Assembly: GCA_041488095.1 (NCBI GenBank)
Contig: JBGPOP010000018.1
Location: forward strand, 20,542 to 84,541
From: DASYPQ01 sp041488095
GTDB lineage: Bacteria; Planctomycetota; UBA1135; GCA-002686595
Direction of reading: 5' to 3'
Length of the DNA stretch: 64,000 nucleotides
Within the stretch, counting starts at the first letter, position 1, and every line of letters starts with the position of its first letter. The position numbers were made by a program, and so were the translations under genes. Under the pieces are notes generated by a model. It did not search any database, had not been told where the DNA came from, and saw nothing but the letters and a program-made list of their open reading frames with translations. Below are positions 34,786-43,914 of this stretch, piece after piece.

Positions 34786-36426
34786 CACGCGGCCGCGCCC
34801 GCCGTTCTTCGCGTGCAGGAGCGCCGCGGCGACGAAGCCCTTGAAGATCGGCTGGCAGGCGAGCGGCGCGCTCTTGAACTCGGGGTGATACTGCACGCCG
34901 ATGAAGAACGGGTGCTCGGGGATCTCGACGATCTCGACCAGGTTCCTGTGGGGGTTGATCCCCGAGAGCCTCATCCCGCCGCTCTGGAACAGCTCGCGGT
35001 AGTCGTCGTTGAACTCCCAGCGGTGGCGGTGGCGCTCGAAGATGCGCGTTTCCCCGTACAGCCTGTGCGCGAGGCTCCCCGGCTCGATCGCGCACTCGTA
35101 CGCGCCCAGGCGCATGGTTCCGCCCTTCTCGTGCACGTTCTTCTGGTCGGGCATCAGGCAGATCACCGGATGCTGCGTGTGGGGCGAGTGCTCGGTCGTG
35201 TGCGCGCCCTCCAGGCCCAGGACGTCCCGCGCGAATTCGATCACCGCGCACTGCATGCCCAGGCAGATCCCGAAGAAGGGGATCCCCTTCTCCCGCGCGT
35301 GCCGGATCGCGGCGATCTTGCCCTCGATGCCGCGATCGCCGAAGCCGCCCGGCACCAGGATGCCGCTCGCGCCCTCGAGCAGCTTGGTCCCCGAGGAGAG
35401 CACGTCCTCGGCGCGCACCTTGCGCACGACCACCTTGCAGCGGTTGGCGATGCCCGCGTGGCTGAAGGCCTCGTAGATCGACTTGTAGGCGTCGTGCAGC
35501 TCGATGTACTTGCCGACCAGCGCGATCTCCACCGACTCGCGCGCCGTGCGGATTCCCTCGAGCATCGCCTTCCAGTCGTCGAGCCGGGTCTCGCCCGAAG
35601 CCGGCAAGGAGAGCCTCTCGGCGATCAAGCGGTCGAGCCCCGCCGCGACGAGGTTCACGGGCACCTCGTAGATCGAGTACTCGACGTCGCGTTCCTCGAT
35701 GACGGCCTCGGGCCGCACGTTGCAGAACAGCGAGATCTTCTGCGACATCTCGCGGGTCATCTCGCGCTCCGTGCGGCAGATCAGGATGTCGGGCTGGATG
35801 CCGATCTCCCGCAGCTTGCCGACCGACTGCTGCGTGGGCTTGGTCTTCATCTCCCCCGAGGCACGCAGGTAGGGGAGCAGCGTCAGGTGCACGAACAGCA
35901 CCTCGCCGCGCGGTTTCTCGAGCGCGAACTGCCGCGCGGCCTCGATGAAGGGCAGGCTCTCGATGTCGCCGACCGTGCCCCCGATCTCGGTGATGGCGAC
36001 GTCGATCGGCGATCCCATGGCTTTCTCGCTGGCCGACACGCCCTCGTGGATCGCCTCCTTGATCGCGTCGGTGATGTGCGGGATCACCTGCACGGTGCGG
36101 CCCAGGTAGTCACCGCGCCGCTCGCGCGCGATGACCTGGGAGTAGATCTTGCCCGTGGTGAAGTTGCTGGCCTTGGTCAGCCGGGCGTGCGTGAAGCGCT
36201 CGTAGTGCCCCAGGTCGAGGTCGGTCTCCGCGCCGTCGTCGGTGACGTACACCTCGCCGTGCTGGAAGGGGCTCATCGTGCCCGGGTCGACGTTGATGTA
36301 GGGGTCGAGCTTCTGCATGGAGACCTTGAGCCCGCGTCGCTCGAGGATCATGCCGATCGCGGCCGAGGTGAGGCCCTTGCCCAGGCTCGAAACGACGCCG
36401 CCGGTGATGAAGATGTGCTTGGTCAT
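34765..36426 (-). CDS. pyrG: CTP synthase
   Basis: A 553-residue enzyme that aminates UTP to CTP using glutamine. The synthetase domain starts MTKHIFITGGVVSSLGKG and has QKLDPYINVDPGTMSPFQHGE (shown in part), with TEIGGTVGDIES further on. The glutamine amidotransferase domain has GICLGMQ with the nucleophilic Cys and HPEF near the end. Length and motifs are complete. Its ATG overlaps the kdsB stop (ATGA), so the two are translationally coupled. The coupling makes sense because KdsB consumes CTP. The 3' end runs into a tandem repeat. Confidence 0.98.
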   Translation of the reverse strand: MTKHIFITGGVVSSLGKGLTSAAIGMILERRGLKVSMQKLDPYINVDPGTMSPFQHGEVYVTDDGAETDLDLGHYERFTHARLTKASNFTTGKIYSQVIARERRGDYLGRTVQVIPHITDAIKEAIHEGVSASEKAMGSPIDVAITEIGGTVGDIESLPFIEAARQFALEKPRGEVLFVHLTLLPYLRASGEMKTKPTQQSVGKLREIGIQPDILICRTEREMTREMSQKISLFCNVRPEAVIEERDVEYSIYEVPVNLVAAGLDRLIAERLSLPASGETRLDDWKAMLEGIRTARESVEIALVGKYIELHDAYKSIYEAFSHAGIANRCKVVVRKVRAEDVLSSGTKLLEGASGILVPGGFGDRGIEGKIAAIRHAREKGIPFFGICLGMQCAVIEFARDVLGLEGAHTTEHSPHTQHPVICLMPDQKNVHEKGGTMRLGAYECAIEPGSLAHRLYGETRIFERHRHRWEFNDDYRELFQSGGMRLSGINPHRNLVEIVEIPEHPFFIGVQYHPEFKSAPLACQPIFKGFVAAALLHAKNGGRGRVREVEHA

Positions 36427-37280
36427 CCGCTCCTCGCTGTCTTCTCGACGTGGGCCTTCTCCACGGGGCCGACGGGGTTCCTCGGCTGGGCCGTGCGCCA
36501 GCGCGCGACGAAGTCGTCGTAGTCCTCGCGCGTGTCGATGCCGGCCGGAGCGCGCGCGGCGGCGGCGACGTGGATGCGCTCGCCGGCCTCGAGCCAACGC
36601 AGCTGCTCCAGGCTCTCGGCCTGCTCCAGCCGCCCCGGGGGCAGCGCGGCGCAGCGCAGGAGCGCTTGCGGTGTGAACGCGTACACGCCGATGTGCCGGC
36701 GAACGGGAAGCTCGCGCGCGCTCGTCGCCGGGGCGCCGTGGCCGCGTCCTGGAATCGGCGCGCGCGAGAAGTACAGCGCCACGCCGTGCGCGTCGCAGAC
36801 GACCTTGACCACGCCCGGGCTCCTCCACTCCTGGTCGGAGGAAAGCGGCGCCGCGAGGGTCGTGATCGCCACCTCGGGGTCGGCGAAAGCCTCGACGACG
36901 CGCGCGAGGTCGCGCGGATCGATCTCGGGCTCGTCGCCCTGCACGTTCACGACGACCTCGGCCCGCTCTCCGTCCGCGGCGAGCTTCTGCCAGGCCTCGC
37001 ACACGCGGTCGGTGCCGGTGCGATGATCGGCGCGCGTCATCACGGCCTCGATCCCGGCCCGTCCGGCCGCGGAGGCGACCTCCGGGCTGTCGGTCGCGAC
37101 GACCACCCGTGCGAAGGCTCCGCTCGACCGGACCGCCCCCGCGGTGTGCTCGAAGAGACAGTGGCCGGTCTCCGCGAGCAGCATCTTCCGCGCGAGCCGC
37201 GTCGAGGCGAGCCGTGCAGGGATCACCGCGATGGCCCGTCCACGAGCTCTTCCAGCGTCCTTCGCGCGTCCGGACGACAT
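36423..37280 (-). CDS. kdsB: 3-deoxy-manno-octulosonate cytidylyltransferase (CMP-Kdo synthetase)
   Basis: A 285-residue nucleotidyltransferase. AVIPARLASTRLARKMLL at the N-terminus, VVVATDSPEVASAA, RTGTDRVCEAWQKL, VVNVQGDEPEIDP and the HIGVYAFTPQAL segment define KdsB. It activates Kdo with CTP for lipid A/LPS core assembly, which implies an outer membrane with Kdo. The N-terminus has about 15 extra residues and the C-terminus about 20 compared with the usual 250. Its start overlaps the upstream lipoprotein stop by one base and its stop overlaps pyrG. Confidence 0.95.
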   Translation of the reverse strand: MSSGRAKDAGRARGRAIAVIPARLASTRLARKMLLAETGHCLFEHTAGAVRSSGAFARVVVATDSPEVASAAGRAGIEAVMTRADHRTGTDRVCEAWQKLAADGERAEVVVNVQGDEPEIDPRDLARVVEAFADPEVAITTLAAPLSSDQEWRSPGVVKVVCDAHGVALYFSRAPIPGRGHGAPATSARELPVRRHIGVYAFTPQALLRCAALPPGRLEQAESLEQLRWLEAGERIHVAAAARAPAGIDTREDYDDFVARWRTAQPRNPVGPVEKAHVEKTARSG

Positions 37281-37852
37281 CAAGGCACCCTTCCCTCGGC
37301 GGGCTTGCCCGAGAGGCTCTTCTTCTGCGCCTCCCAGTCCGGGGCCCGGTCGACCGACTGGAGCTGGTAGATGCTGTTGTACAGCGCCGCGAAGTTGAGC
37401 CGGCACTGACGGAAGAGCTTGACGTCGGTGGCGCCCGTGTTCTGGCCGAGGTCGAGGTGCACGATCCCGTCGGGGGTCTCGACCTCGAGCGACTGGACGG
37501 CGCCGGCTCCCGCTGTCACCGCTCCACTCTGCGCGCGGGCGAAGAAGCCCTGCTCGCGGAAGAACTTCAGCGTCTCTTCGAGGACCTCGTCGGTGGTCAC
37601 CTTGGTGCCGGCCTCCTCCAGGGGTCGCTTGCTCGAGTAGAGCTTGGTACGGTCGGTGTGCGACTGGTCGACGAGGACCAGGCTCTGGCCGGAACGCCAG
37701 TCGACGAAGCGAACTCGCAGAGGGCGAGTGTTCGCGGGAGCTTCCGCGGCCCGCGAACCCGACGTCGTTCCGCACGCGGCGAAGCCCAGGGCCGCGAGCG
37801 CGAGAGCGCACGGGAGCGTCGCAAGGAGAGCCGGGAACCTGGGCACGGGCAA
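37280..37852 (-). CDS. Putative lipoprotein of unknown function
   Basis: A 190-residue protein with a signal sequence ending in a lipobox (LGFAAC) around residue 27, so it is probably a lipoprotein. The mature part has no motif I recognise. It is predicted to be mixed alpha/beta with segments VRFVDWRSGQSLVLVDQS and DEVLEETLKFFREQGFF. Its stop overlaps the kdsB start by one base (TGATG), and the upstream membrane protein gene ends 37 bp away, so it belongs to the same operon. An envelope-related role is suggested only by context. Confidence 0.75.
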   Translation of the reverse strand: MPVPRFPALLATLPCALALAALGFAACGTTSGSRAAEAPANTRPLRVRFVDWRSGQSLVLVDQSHTDRTKLYSSKRPLEEAGTKVTTDEVLEETLKFFREQGFFARAQSGAVTAGAGAVQSLEVETPDGIVHLDLGQNTGATDVKLFRQCRLNFAALYNSIYQLQSVDRAPDWEAQKKSLSGKPAEGRVP

Positions 37853-37889
37853 AAGATATCCGCGCTCGGGCAGGGCCTCAAGCCTGCCC

Positions 37890-40238
37890 TCATTCCCGCG
37901 TCGCCCGAGCGTCGCCTCGCAGGCGTGCTGCGGGAATCACGGGCAGGAGGAACTCGCCGACGCGCACGAGGCGGTCGGCGCTGAACCGGAACCCGTCGGG
38001 AGTCTCGAGCGGGCTCGCCCCTCCGCCTGGCACCATGGGAGCGTCCTCTCCCGGTCGGGCGGGGGAGAGGCGCGCTCGCTCGATGGCGCTTCCGTGCGCG
38101 AGGGCTTCGGGATCGAACTCGACGACCGCCATCCACAGGGATGCCGGGATGAAATCTCCGCGACGGTACGCTCCACCGATGGGCTTGAAGGGTCCGCCGG
38201 GTCGGAAAGGCTCTTCCGCGGGGACGACGAGGTAGCTCTCCGAGACCACTTCTCCCGGCTTCCAGGAGCTGGTAGGGTGCAGGCCCCAGACCGGGCCCGG
38301 GCAGTGATCGTTCTGCCAGGCGCCGCTCCCGCCGGGGCTCGTGATGCGGTCGAGGAGGGTGTAGTCGCGCGACAGGCCGGTCGGCGTCGTCCAGCGGTAG
38401 GTGATCCAGCCCAGCTCCTGCGGCGGCAGTTGCTGGTAGCGCCAGTCGAGCAGCACCAACCGCTCGACCTTCCCCTCCGGCCCGGTGCCGACGAAGTACG
38501 CCGGCGGCCAGGGGCACGGCCGGGGTTTCGGAGGCACGTCGGTCCGCATCTCGAAGAGCAGCTTCTCGCCCTGGCGTCCGCTCCTGCGCTCGAGCACCAG
38601 GATCGGCCCCAGGCCCTCGAGGTCGATCGTCTGGTCGTGGACCGCTGCAGCGACCTCGAAGCGCGCCGCCACGAACTCGAGCAGGTCGGGGTTGCCGGTC
38701 AGGACCGGAGTGTGGGTGATGAAGAGATCGAGCCCCTCCAGGTCCGCGAAATCTTCCGCGCGCCGCTCGGGCGGGTAGCGCGTCCAGAGGTTGAGCTGCC
38801 AGGGCAGCTTGACCAGCTCGACCTCCGCCGTCTCGCGCAGGTAGACGGCCCAGTTGTAGGCACTGGCGACCCGGACGCGCCGGGGCATCGCCGGCTCGGC
38901 GGACGCGCGGCCGCGCTGGATTTCCCGCGCCCGGGCGTCGACCCAGTCCATCGCCCGCCAGTAGTTGCCGAAGCGCCGTGCGCCGAGCGGCGCCAGCGTC
39001 GCGACCCCGAGGACGACGACCAGAACGGCGAAAGGAGCATCGACGAGCAGGCGCCACGCTCTCGAGCGCGGCGCGATCCAGGTCCAGCCGTACGCGCACA
39101 GCGCTCCGAGCAGCGGCAGCAGCGGGAGCCACAGGCGGAAGTCCTTCGAACCCTTGTGGCTCATCGCGAGCACGTTGAGGAAGACGGTGAGCGCCGGGAG
39201 CCACACCTTCCAGGTCGGCCGCGTGCTCCCGCGCACCAAACCCAACACGAGCCCCGCGATCGCGGGCCAGACGAGCATGCGGGGCAGGTTGACGACGTAG
39301 AACCAGGGACTCTGCAGGGCGCGGAGCACCACCTCGTCGGGGAGGACGGCCTCGCGCTTCTGCAGGGCCAGCATCGCCTTGTAGATGGGCTCGCCGATCG
39401 GGCGGAGGCCGATGCGCATGAAGAAGGACGCCAGGACGCCGCCGACGTTCTGCACCAGGTGATTGGCGAGGCTCGCCCCGGGTGTCCCGTGGACCGCCCA
39501 ATCGATGAAAACCTGCGCGAGGATGCCGCAAGCGACGCCGAAGAGGATTCCCTTCAGCATGGATCGACGTCGCCAGCCGTCGCGCAGGAGCACGAGGAGC
39601 GCGACGGCCATGGCGATCAGCAGGCTCTGGTAGGCCATCAGGAAGGCCGCGCCGAGCCACAGCCCGGCCCGCCGCCCGCGCTTGAAATCGCCGCGGTCGA
39701 GGACCGCTTCCAGCGCGATGCCGGCGCAGATCCCGGCCGCGAAGCCGGGGACCGGCTGGCTCGAGTACTGGAGGAACACCGGGTTCGCGCCGACCAGGAC
39801 GCCGGCCATGAGCCCGCCGCGCCGCCCTCCGAGTCGCGCCCCGAGACGCATCGCGACGACGACGAGCGCGAGCCCGAGGAGCATCTGCAAGAGGCAGGTC
39901 GACCAGACCACCGCGCGCTGATCGGGCAGGCCGATCCAGTCGGCCAGCGCAAAGAAGGGGACCAGGAGCGTCGAAAAGCCGAACGGACGGATCGCGGTCG
40001 AGTCGATCATCCGCTCGCCGCGCTCGAAGACGCGGGCGCGCTCCATGAACTCGACCGAGTCGGCGATCGGGTAGCCCTCGGTGCCCCACCAGGACCAGAG
40101 CTGGAGTGCGAGGACGACTGCGAGGAGCCCGAGAACGATGGGTTCGCTCGAGCGCGGAGACCAAGGCTGCTCAGGTCGCGCGTCCGGCCGGTTGCGCGAG
40201 TCGCTCTCGGGTGCCGGGTCGCTCGCTGTCGGGATCAC
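37890..40238 (-). CDS. Large GT-C-like membrane glycosyltransferase
   Basis: A 782-residue protein. The first ~440 residues hold about ten membrane segments; the first extracytoplasmic loop contains ADSVEFMERARVFERGERM and GFSTLLVPFFALADW, reminiscent of the acidic loop of GT-C enzymes such as ArnT/PMT. The C-terminal ~330 residues form a soluble periplasmic region without a recognised domain. GT-C proteins move sugars from polyprenyl-phosphate carriers. It leads the operon lipoprotein-kdsB-pyrG-DUF1844. The assignment rests on topology and loop pattern, not on a full motif match. Confidence 0.65.
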   Translation of the reverse strand: MIPTASDPAPESDSRNRPDARPEQPWSPRSSEPIVLGLLAVVLALQLWSWWGTEGYPIADSVEFMERARVFERGERMIDSTAIRPFGFSTLLVPFFALADWIGLPDQRAVVWSTCLLQMLLGLALVVVAMRLGARLGGRRGGLMAGVLVGANPVFLQYSSQPVPGFAAGICAGIALEAVLDRGDFKRGRRAGLWLGAAFLMAYQSLLIAMAVALLVLLRDGWRRRSMLKGILFGVACGILAQVFIDWAVHGTPGASLANHLVQNVGGVLASFFMRIGLRPIGEPIYKAMLALQKREAVLPDEVVLRALQSPWFYVVNLPRMLVWPAIAGLVLGLVRGSTRPTWKVWLPALTVFLNVLAMSHKGSKDFRLWLPLLPLLGALCAYGWTWIAPRSRAWRLLVDAPFAVLVVVLGVATLAPLGARRFGNYWRAMDWVDARAREIQRGRASAEPAMPRRVRVASAYNWAVYLRETAEVELVKLPWQLNLWTRYPPERRAEDFADLEGLDLFITHTPVLTGNPDLLEFVAARFEVAAAVHDQTIDLEGLGPILVLERRSGRQGEKLLFEMRTDVPPKPRPCPWPPAYFVGTGPEGKVERLVLLDWRYQQLPPQELGWITYRWTTPTGLSRDYTLLDRITSPGGSGAWQNDHCPGPVWGLHPTSSWKPGEVVSESYLVVPAEEPFRPGGPFKPIGGAYRRGDFIPASLWMAVVEFDPEALAHGSAIERARLSPARPGEDAPMVPGGGASPLETPDGFRFSADRLVRVGEFLLPVIPAARLRGDARATRE

Positions 40239-40308
40239 CTCAACTCACCCACGCCGCATCCAGTGTGGGCATCAAACCTCCACACTCCATCTGGTGGGAA
40301 AAAATGAA

Positions 40309-40328
40309 AAAGAGAAACAATTCTCTTT
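40309..40328. promoter_or_regulatory. Perfect inverted repeat overlapping the LysM-gene -35 box
   Basis: AAAGAGAA (40309-40316) and TTCTCTTT (40321-40328) are perfect complements around a 4-base ACAA spacer, in an unusually A/T-rich spot. Its right end overlaps the -35 hexamer of the promoter below, so it could be an operator or an A/T-rich terminator hairpin. Confidence 0.55.
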
Positions 40329-40355
40329 GACTCCGCGCCGATCGCTTCACATAAC
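40327..40355 (+). promoter_or_regulatory. Sigma70-like promoter of the LysM gene
   Basis: TTGACT (40327-40332), 17-base spacer, CATAAC (40350-40355). Transcription would start near 40362, leaving an ~80-base leader that contains a CCGGCGCT/AGCGCCGG hairpin at about 40373-40389. Confidence 0.55.
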
Positions 40356-40443
40356 CGATCCGCGTGGGCGGCCGGCGCTCAGCGCCGGAAGGTCTTCGTA
40401 AACAACTGTTTCCCAAGGACTTGGGGGAAGCTGAAAGGCTGCA

Positions 40444-41226
40444 ATGGGCAAGGTCGAGAAGTGGGTGGTTCTGGGGGTGCTGACCCTGATCATCGGGATC
40501 CTGGTGGTCTCCCTGACGGTCGACGATCCGCTGAAGAAGGACAGCGTGGTCATGGCCAATGGACCGGACAGCGCGCCGCCCATCACCCCGATCCTCGCTC
40601 GAGGCAACGAGGGAAAGACCGCCGCTGCTCCGATGGAGACGGCCAAGCCTGCCGCGGGAGCGCCCAGCGCCCTGCTGAATTCCAGCATCGACACGGCGGC
40701 GCCAGAAGCCCAGCCCATCGCGCCGGCGCCCGCGATCCCCCCCGATTCGATCCTCAAGACGACCGACGGACTGCAGCCCTCGTACATGACCGACATGAAG
40801 TTCTACACCTGGAAGGCGGGTGACACTTTCCCGATCCTCGCGCAGCGGTTCTACGGCGACCTCGCGCGTCTGGCCACCCTGCGCCGCGTCAACGAAGGGA
40901 AGACCGATGTCCAGCCGGGCGATCGGATCCTGATCCCGGTCTACGACCTCGACTCCACGCCGCCGGTCGCAGCCCACTCGACGGCTCAGGTTGCAGGACC
41001 GACGGCCTCTTCTCCGCCGGTGAAGACGGAAAAAACAGCCAAGGCGCCCGCCGCGGCCGTCGCGAGTCCGCGCTCCCACATCGTCCAGGAGGGCGAGAGC
41101 CTGTGGAGGATCGCCAGACAGGAGCTCGGATCGGGCGCGCGCTGGAACGAGATCTACGAGGCCAATCGCGACGTGCTGTCGAGCCCCGAGGCCTTGCGCA
41201 CCGGGCAGAAGCTGCGCATTCCCTAG
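40444..41226 (+). CDS. Membrane-anchored protein with two LysM domains
   Basis: A 260-residue protein. An N-terminal hydrophobic segment (WVVLGVLTLIIGILVVSL) acts as anchor, followed by ~90 residues of low complexity. LysM 1 reads FYTWKAGDTFPILAQRFYGD ... RVNEGKTDVQPGDRILIP. A linker and LysM 2 follow (HIVQEGESLWRIARQELGSG ... LRTGQKLRIP). LysM domains bind peptidoglycan glycan chains, so it probably tethers membrane to wall. It has its own promoter with an inverted repeat. The converging NtrC-type gene ends 40 bp downstream. Confidence 0.88.
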   Translation: MGKVEKWVVLGVLTLIIGILVVSLTVDDPLKKDSVVMANGPDSAPPITPILARGNEGKTAAAPMETAKPAAGAPSALLNSSIDTAAPEAQPIAPAPAIPPDSILKTTDGLQPSYMTDMKFYTWKAGDTFPILAQRFYGDLARLATLRRVNEGKTDVQPGDRILIPVYDLDSTPPVAAHSTAQVAGPTASSPPVKTEKTAKAPAAAVASPRSHIVQEGESLWRIARQELGSGARWNEIYEANRDVLSSPEALRTGQKLRIP

Positions 41227-41265
41227 GACGCTCAGGGAGCGTGCGCCGGCCGTGCATCTCGCGCC

Positions 41266-42684
41266 TCACTTGAGGCCGTAGCGTTCCAGCTTCTTGTAGA
41301 GATGGCTCCTCTGCATGTCGAGGCGCTCCGCCGTGCGCTTCACGTTGCCCTCGTTCTCGGCGAGCTTCGTCCTGAAGAACAGCGCCTCGCTGCGGTTCTT
41401 GAACTCCTCGAAGGTCGGCGCGGCGAAAGGATCGGCGCCGGGATCCGCAGCACGAGGTGATGTGACCGCGAGCCCCGGACCGTCGGCGAGGAGCTGCTCG
41501 AGCTCCGCGCGCGTGATGTCCGGGCCCTGCGCGAACACGTCCGCGCCCTCGAGCAGGTTCTTGAGCTGCCGCACGTTGCCCGGGTAGTCGAGGGTTTGCA
41601 GGAGCTCCGCGGCGGCCGGCTCGAGCCCGCGCGGACTCCGGCCGCAGCGGTCCCCGATCTCCCTGAGGAACGCGCGCGCGAGCGCGTGCACGTCCTCGCG
41701 GCGCTCGCGCAGCGGCGGGACGCGCAACGGGACCACGTTGAGCCGATAGAAGAGGTCCAGGCGGAAGGACTTCTCCTCGACGGCCCTGGCGAGGTCGGCG
41801 TTCGTGGCGGCGATCACGCGGATGTCGACGGGGATCGTCCGGCTCTCGCCGACGCGCGTGATCTCATGCGTCTCGAGGGCACGCAGGACGTTGGCCTGCG
41901 CGGCGAGCGCCATGTCGCCGATCTCGTCCAGGAACAGCGTCCCGCCCTCGGCCGCCTCGAAGTGGCCGATCCGGCGCTCGAAAGCGCCGGTGAAGCTGCC
42001 CTTCTCGTGGCCGAACAGCTCCGACTCGATCAGCTCGTCGGGAATGGCGGCGCAGTTGACCGTCACGAACGGGCCCGCGGCGCGCGGGCTGGCGTAGTGG
42101 ATGTTGCGCGCGACGACCTCCTTGCCGGTGCCGTTCTCACCCGTGATCAGGACCGAGGCGTCCGAGCCCGCGACCTGCGCAACCTGGCTCGAGAGCCGCC
42201 GGATCGCAGCGCTCTCGCCGAGCAGCCGCCAGCGCTCGGAGAGCTGGCGCTTGAGCCGCTGGTTCTCGGCTGCAAGGCGGTCCTCGCGAAGGATCGCGCG
42301 CAGGGTCACGAGCACGCGGTTCTCCTCGAGGGGTTTCTCGAGGAAGTTGACCGCGCCCTTCCGGATCGCCTCGACCGCGGTCGAGATGTCGCCGTGGCCG
42401 GAGATGATGACGACCGGGGGCGGCGAGGGGCGGGTCTGGAGACGCTCGAGGAGGCCCATGCCGTCGAGGCGCGGCATCTTGAGATCCGTGAGCACGGCCG
42501 CGGGATGGCGGCCCTTCTTCTGCTCGGCGTCGAGCCGCTTCTCGGCCTCCTCGCCGTCCTTCGCCGTCCACACCTCGAAGCCCTCATAGGTAAGCAGCAT
42601 CTCCAGCGCGAGCCGGATGTCGCCGTCGTCGTCGACGACGAGAATCGGCGTGCGCGCGGGGCTCGGCTGGGGCGCGGGGCTCAT
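41266..42684 (-). CDS. Sigma54-dependent response regulator (NtrC/NtrX family)
   Basis: A 472-residue three-domain protein. The receiver has LVVDDDGDI, phospho-acceptor Asp in VLTDLKMPR and switch Lys in FLEKPLEE. The AAA+ domain has Walker A GENGTGKE, the GSFTGAFE loop that contacts sigma54, Walker B GGTLFLDEIGD and the arginine-finger region FRLDLFYRLNVVPL. The C-terminal Fis-type helix-turn-helix includes NVKRTAERLDMQRSHLYKKLERYGLK (cut here to its middle), resembling NtrX. No histidine kinase is adjacent. It implies that the organism has sigma54. It is divergent from anmK. Confidence 0.95.
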   Translation of the reverse strand: MSPAPQPSPARTPILVVDDDGDIRLALEMLLTYEGFEVWTAKDGEEAEKRLDAEQKKGRHPAAVLTDLKMPRLDGMGLLERLQTRPSPPPVVIISGHGDISTAVEAIRKGAVNFLEKPLEENRVLVTLRAILREDRLAAENQRLKRQLSERWRLLGESAAIRRLSSQVAQVAGSDASVLITGENGTGKEVVARNIHYASPRAAGPFVTVNCAAIPDELIESELFGHEKGSFTGAFERRIGHFEAAEGGTLFLDEIGDMALAAQANVLRALETHEITRVGESRTIPVDIRVIAATNADLARAVEEKSFRLDLFYRLNVVPLRVPPLRERREDVHALARAFLREIGDRCGRSPRGLEPAAAELLQTLDYPGNVRQLKNLLEGADVFAQGPDITRAELEQLLADGPGLAVTSPRAADPGADPFAAPTFEEFKNRSEALFFRTKLAENEGNVKRTAERLDMQRSHLYKKLERYGLK

Positions 42685-42771
42685 GGAAGAGATCGTGCCA
42701 CCCGCGCGAAGGGGGCGCCAGGAGCGCTGGCCCCTTCCCAGGGCACCGCTCGCGCGCTATCCCCTGATCGC

Positions 42772-43914
42772 GTGGACGGCCTGCGCGCCGCGTTCGACCG
42801 AGGAGCCGTCGTCGCCGGCGTGCTCTCGGGCACCTCCGCCGACGGGATCGACGTGGTCCTCGCGCGGATCCGGTGCGAGTCGGGATCCCTCCTGCAACCG
42901 GAGCCTCTCGCATTCTTCGTCGAGACTTTCCCCGAGAACGTCCGTGCCCGCGTGCGCGCCGTCCTGGACGAGAAGATCCCGGGCCCGCGCGAGTGTGCGC
43001 TCCTCTCTCGCGACCTCGGTCTCGCTTTCGGCCGCGTCACGCGCGAGTGCGCGCGGCGCGCAGGCCTCGTGCTCGACCTGGTCGGCAGCCACGGGCAGAC
43101 CGTGTGGCACCACGACGGGCGCGAGCCGAGCGGCGCTGCGACGCTCCAGCTCGGCGACGGCGACTTCGTCGCCGAGGAATCCGGCTGCGCGGTCGCCAGC
43201 GATTTCCGCCAGGCCGACATCGCGGCCGGCGGCGAGGGAGCGCCGCTCTCCGCCCTCGCCGACGGACTGATCTTCGCCTCGGCTCCACGCCCGTGCGCGA
43301 TCCTGAATCTGGGCGGCATGGCGAACCTCTCGGTCCTCGGCCGCGGAGACGAATTGCTCGCCTTCGATACCGGGCCGGCCGGCAGCCTCCTCGACGGGCT
43401 CGCGCGGCGCCTGTTCGACGAGCCCTTCGACCGAGGCGGAGCCCGCGCGCTCGCCGGCCGACCTGAAGAGCGCTGGGTCCGCGCGCGGCTCGACCATCCC
43501 TTCCTCGCGCGCCCTCCGCCGAAGAGCACCGGTCGCGAGACCTTCGGCGAGCTTTTCGTCGGGGAAGTCGTCGAGAGCGCGCGCGGGATGCGCCGCGAGG
43601 ATCTGATGGCGAGCGCCGCGGATTTCGTGGCCGCCAGCGTCGCGCTGGCGCTCGAGCGTTTCGTTCCGCACGCGATCGATCGTCTCCTCGTCGCCGGCGG
43701 TGGCGTCGAGAACCGCGCCGTCCTGGCTGCGCTCGAGCGCCGCGCGAGATGCGCCGTGGCCACGAGCGCCGAGGTCGGGATCGATCCCAAGGCGCGGGAA
43801 GCGCTCGTCTTCGCCGTGCTCGGCGCGCGCTGCGCCCTGGGCATCCCCTCGACGCACCCCGGCGCGACCGGCGCGCGGGCTGGAAGGGTCCTCGGGAAGC
43901 TGAGCTGCCCGTGA
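42772..43914 (+). CDS. anmK: Anhydro-N-acetylmuramic acid kinase
   Basis: A 380-residue sugar kinase of the ASKHA fold. VVAGVLSGTSADGIDVVLAR at the N-terminus, GSHGQTVWHH, SDFRQADIAAGGEGAPL, ILNLGGMANLSVL and FDTGPAGSLLDG are the conserved blocks. It converts anhydro-MurNAc from peptidoglycan turnover to MurNAc-6-phosphate. The GTG start gives the normal family N-terminus. The stop overlaps the thrC GTG, so the two are coupled although their pathways are unrelated. Confidence 0.96.
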   Translation: MDGLRAAFDRGAVVAGVLSGTSADGIDVVLARIRCESGSLLQPEPLAFFVETFPENVRARVRAVLDEKIPGPRECALLSRDLGLAFGRVTRECARRAGLVLDLVGSHGQTVWHHDGREPSGAATLQLGDGDFVAEESGCAVASDFRQADIAAGGEGAPLSALADGLIFASAPRPCAILNLGGMANLSVLGRGDELLAFDTGPAGSLLDGLARRLFDEPFDRGGARALAGRPEERWVRARLDHPFLARPPPKSTGRETFGELFVGEVVESARGMRREDLMASAADFVAASVALALERFVPHAIDRLLVAGGGVENRAVLAALERRARCAVATSAEVGIDPKAREALVFAVLGARCALGIPSTHPGATGARAGRVLGKLSCP

